From: Maribacter aquivivus
Lineage (GTDB): Bacteria; Bacteroidota; Bacteroidia; Flavobacteriales; Flavobacteriaceae
Direction of reading: 5' to 3'
Assembly (NCBI RefSeq): GCF_900142175.1
Contig: NZ_FQZX01000002.1
Coordinates: forward strand, 973,317 to 1,037,316
DNA: 64,000 nt
Positions within the stretch are counted from its first letter, which is position 1. Each line of letters begins with the position of its first letter. Made by a program: the position numbers and the translations under genes. This document shows positions 63,788-64,000 of the stretch, piece after piece. The notes under the pieces were generated by a model. That model saw only the letters and a program-made list of their open reading frames with translations. It ran no database searches and was not told where the DNA came from.

Positions 63788-64000
63788 TTAGGTAATTTGG
63801 TCTTCGTCTATTCTTGGCTTCTGACCTCTTAAAACACTATTATCATTAAATAATTGCGATTGATTAATGCTATCTGGTTGTAACCAATGCGCTTCTTTCA
63901 TTTTTCCATTTTTACCAAAAGCATCTAAAGCATTTTGATAACAGGTCTTTCTAACATCTTCCATAGAAATACCTCTTTTCAACATTAAAGAAGCAGTTTT
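63788..64000 (-). CDS. eboB: EboB, TatD-family hydrolase (5' part beyond window)
   Basis: Only the last 70 residues are inside the window, and the frame stays open to the edge (KTASLMLKRGISMEDVRKTCYQNALDAFG...). The segment RGISMEDVRKTCYQNALDAFGKNGKM is the C-terminal helix of EboB in ebo clusters; TatD-type enzymes are metal-dependent hydrolases. The gene order to the right can therefore be expected to continue with eboA or the start of the operon. The stop is 1 bp before eboC. Confidence 0.8.
   Translation of the reverse strand, partial: KTASLMLKRGISMEDVRKTCYQNALDAFGKNGKMKEAHWLQPDSINQSQLFNDNSVLRGQKPRIDEDQIT

Noticed and set aside
1..64000. CRISPR arrays, insertion sequences, prophage or integrase genes
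   Set aside because: I found no regular repeat-spacer pattern, transposase or phage gene; gene order and composition look like ordinary chromosome throughout.

Overview
The window is a low-GC, gene-dense stretch of a Bacteroidetes chromosome, most likely a marine member of the Flavobacteriaceae (something near Maribacter or Zobellia; the genus is a guess). The signs are -33 TTTG / -7 TAnnTTTG promoters, almost no Shine-Dalgarno sequences, a TonB receptor with a carboxypeptidase-regulatory-like N-terminus, a fused aspartokinase/homoserine dehydrogenase, and household genes typical of flavobacteria (gyrA, clpC, dnaX, rsmD, rnpB). I see no phage, insertion sequence, CRISPR array or plasmid functions.

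Layout. 1-5.6 kb (minus): an operon of a Crp/Fnr regulator, a large surface protein (degenerate phosphoesterase + kinase-like region + outer-membrane barrel) and a Rieske/glutamate-synthase fusion cut by the window edge. 6-9.5 kb: guanine deaminase, a gene remnant, a TesB thioesterase and a thiolase. 9.9-26.2 kb (plus): a TonB receptor, a Crp/Fnr regulator and a 12-gene acyl-CoA catabolic operon. The operon holds two acyl-CoA dehydrogenases, an ACAD10/11-type kinase, three SDRs, an ECI-like isomerase, two MDR reductases, a MaoC hydratase and an acyl-CoA ligase. The receptor and the operon share a 16-bp palindrome at the same distance from their start codons. 26.6-35 kb: two tRNAs, a 7TM-HD phosphohydrolase, a second thiolase, an NlpC/P60 protein without its catalytic Cys, a TPR protein and gyrA. 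35-40 kb: clpC, a small protein and nnrD/E. 40-49 kb (plus): a Thr-rich leader peptide with a strong promoter, thrA-thrB-thrC, then gcvT, glsA, an SDR, a pterin dehydratase and yebC. 49-54.3 kb (minus): an acyltransferase, kdnB-HAD-kdsB (amino-Kdo type LPS sugar), a DUF4126 protein and a RecD-like helicase. 54.4-58.8 kb: a membrane-anchored protein, a DUF3822 protein, rsmD, RNase P RNA (minus) and dnaX. 58.8-64 kb (minus): the ebo cluster (eboB, C, D, E, F) with a TMEM220-like gene at its end.

The observations I would follow first are: the A10 tract in dnaX, with immediate stops in both shifted frames, which would give a short gamma-like product; the Thr leader/attenuator before thrA; the shared palindrome linking receptor and catabolic operon, and the ACAD10/11 + kinase pair that suggests a 4-hydroxyacyl-CoA route; the surface protein in which most phosphoesterase metal ligands are replaced; and the ebo cluster. 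All assignments rest on reading the sequence and on recalled family motifs; no search was run.
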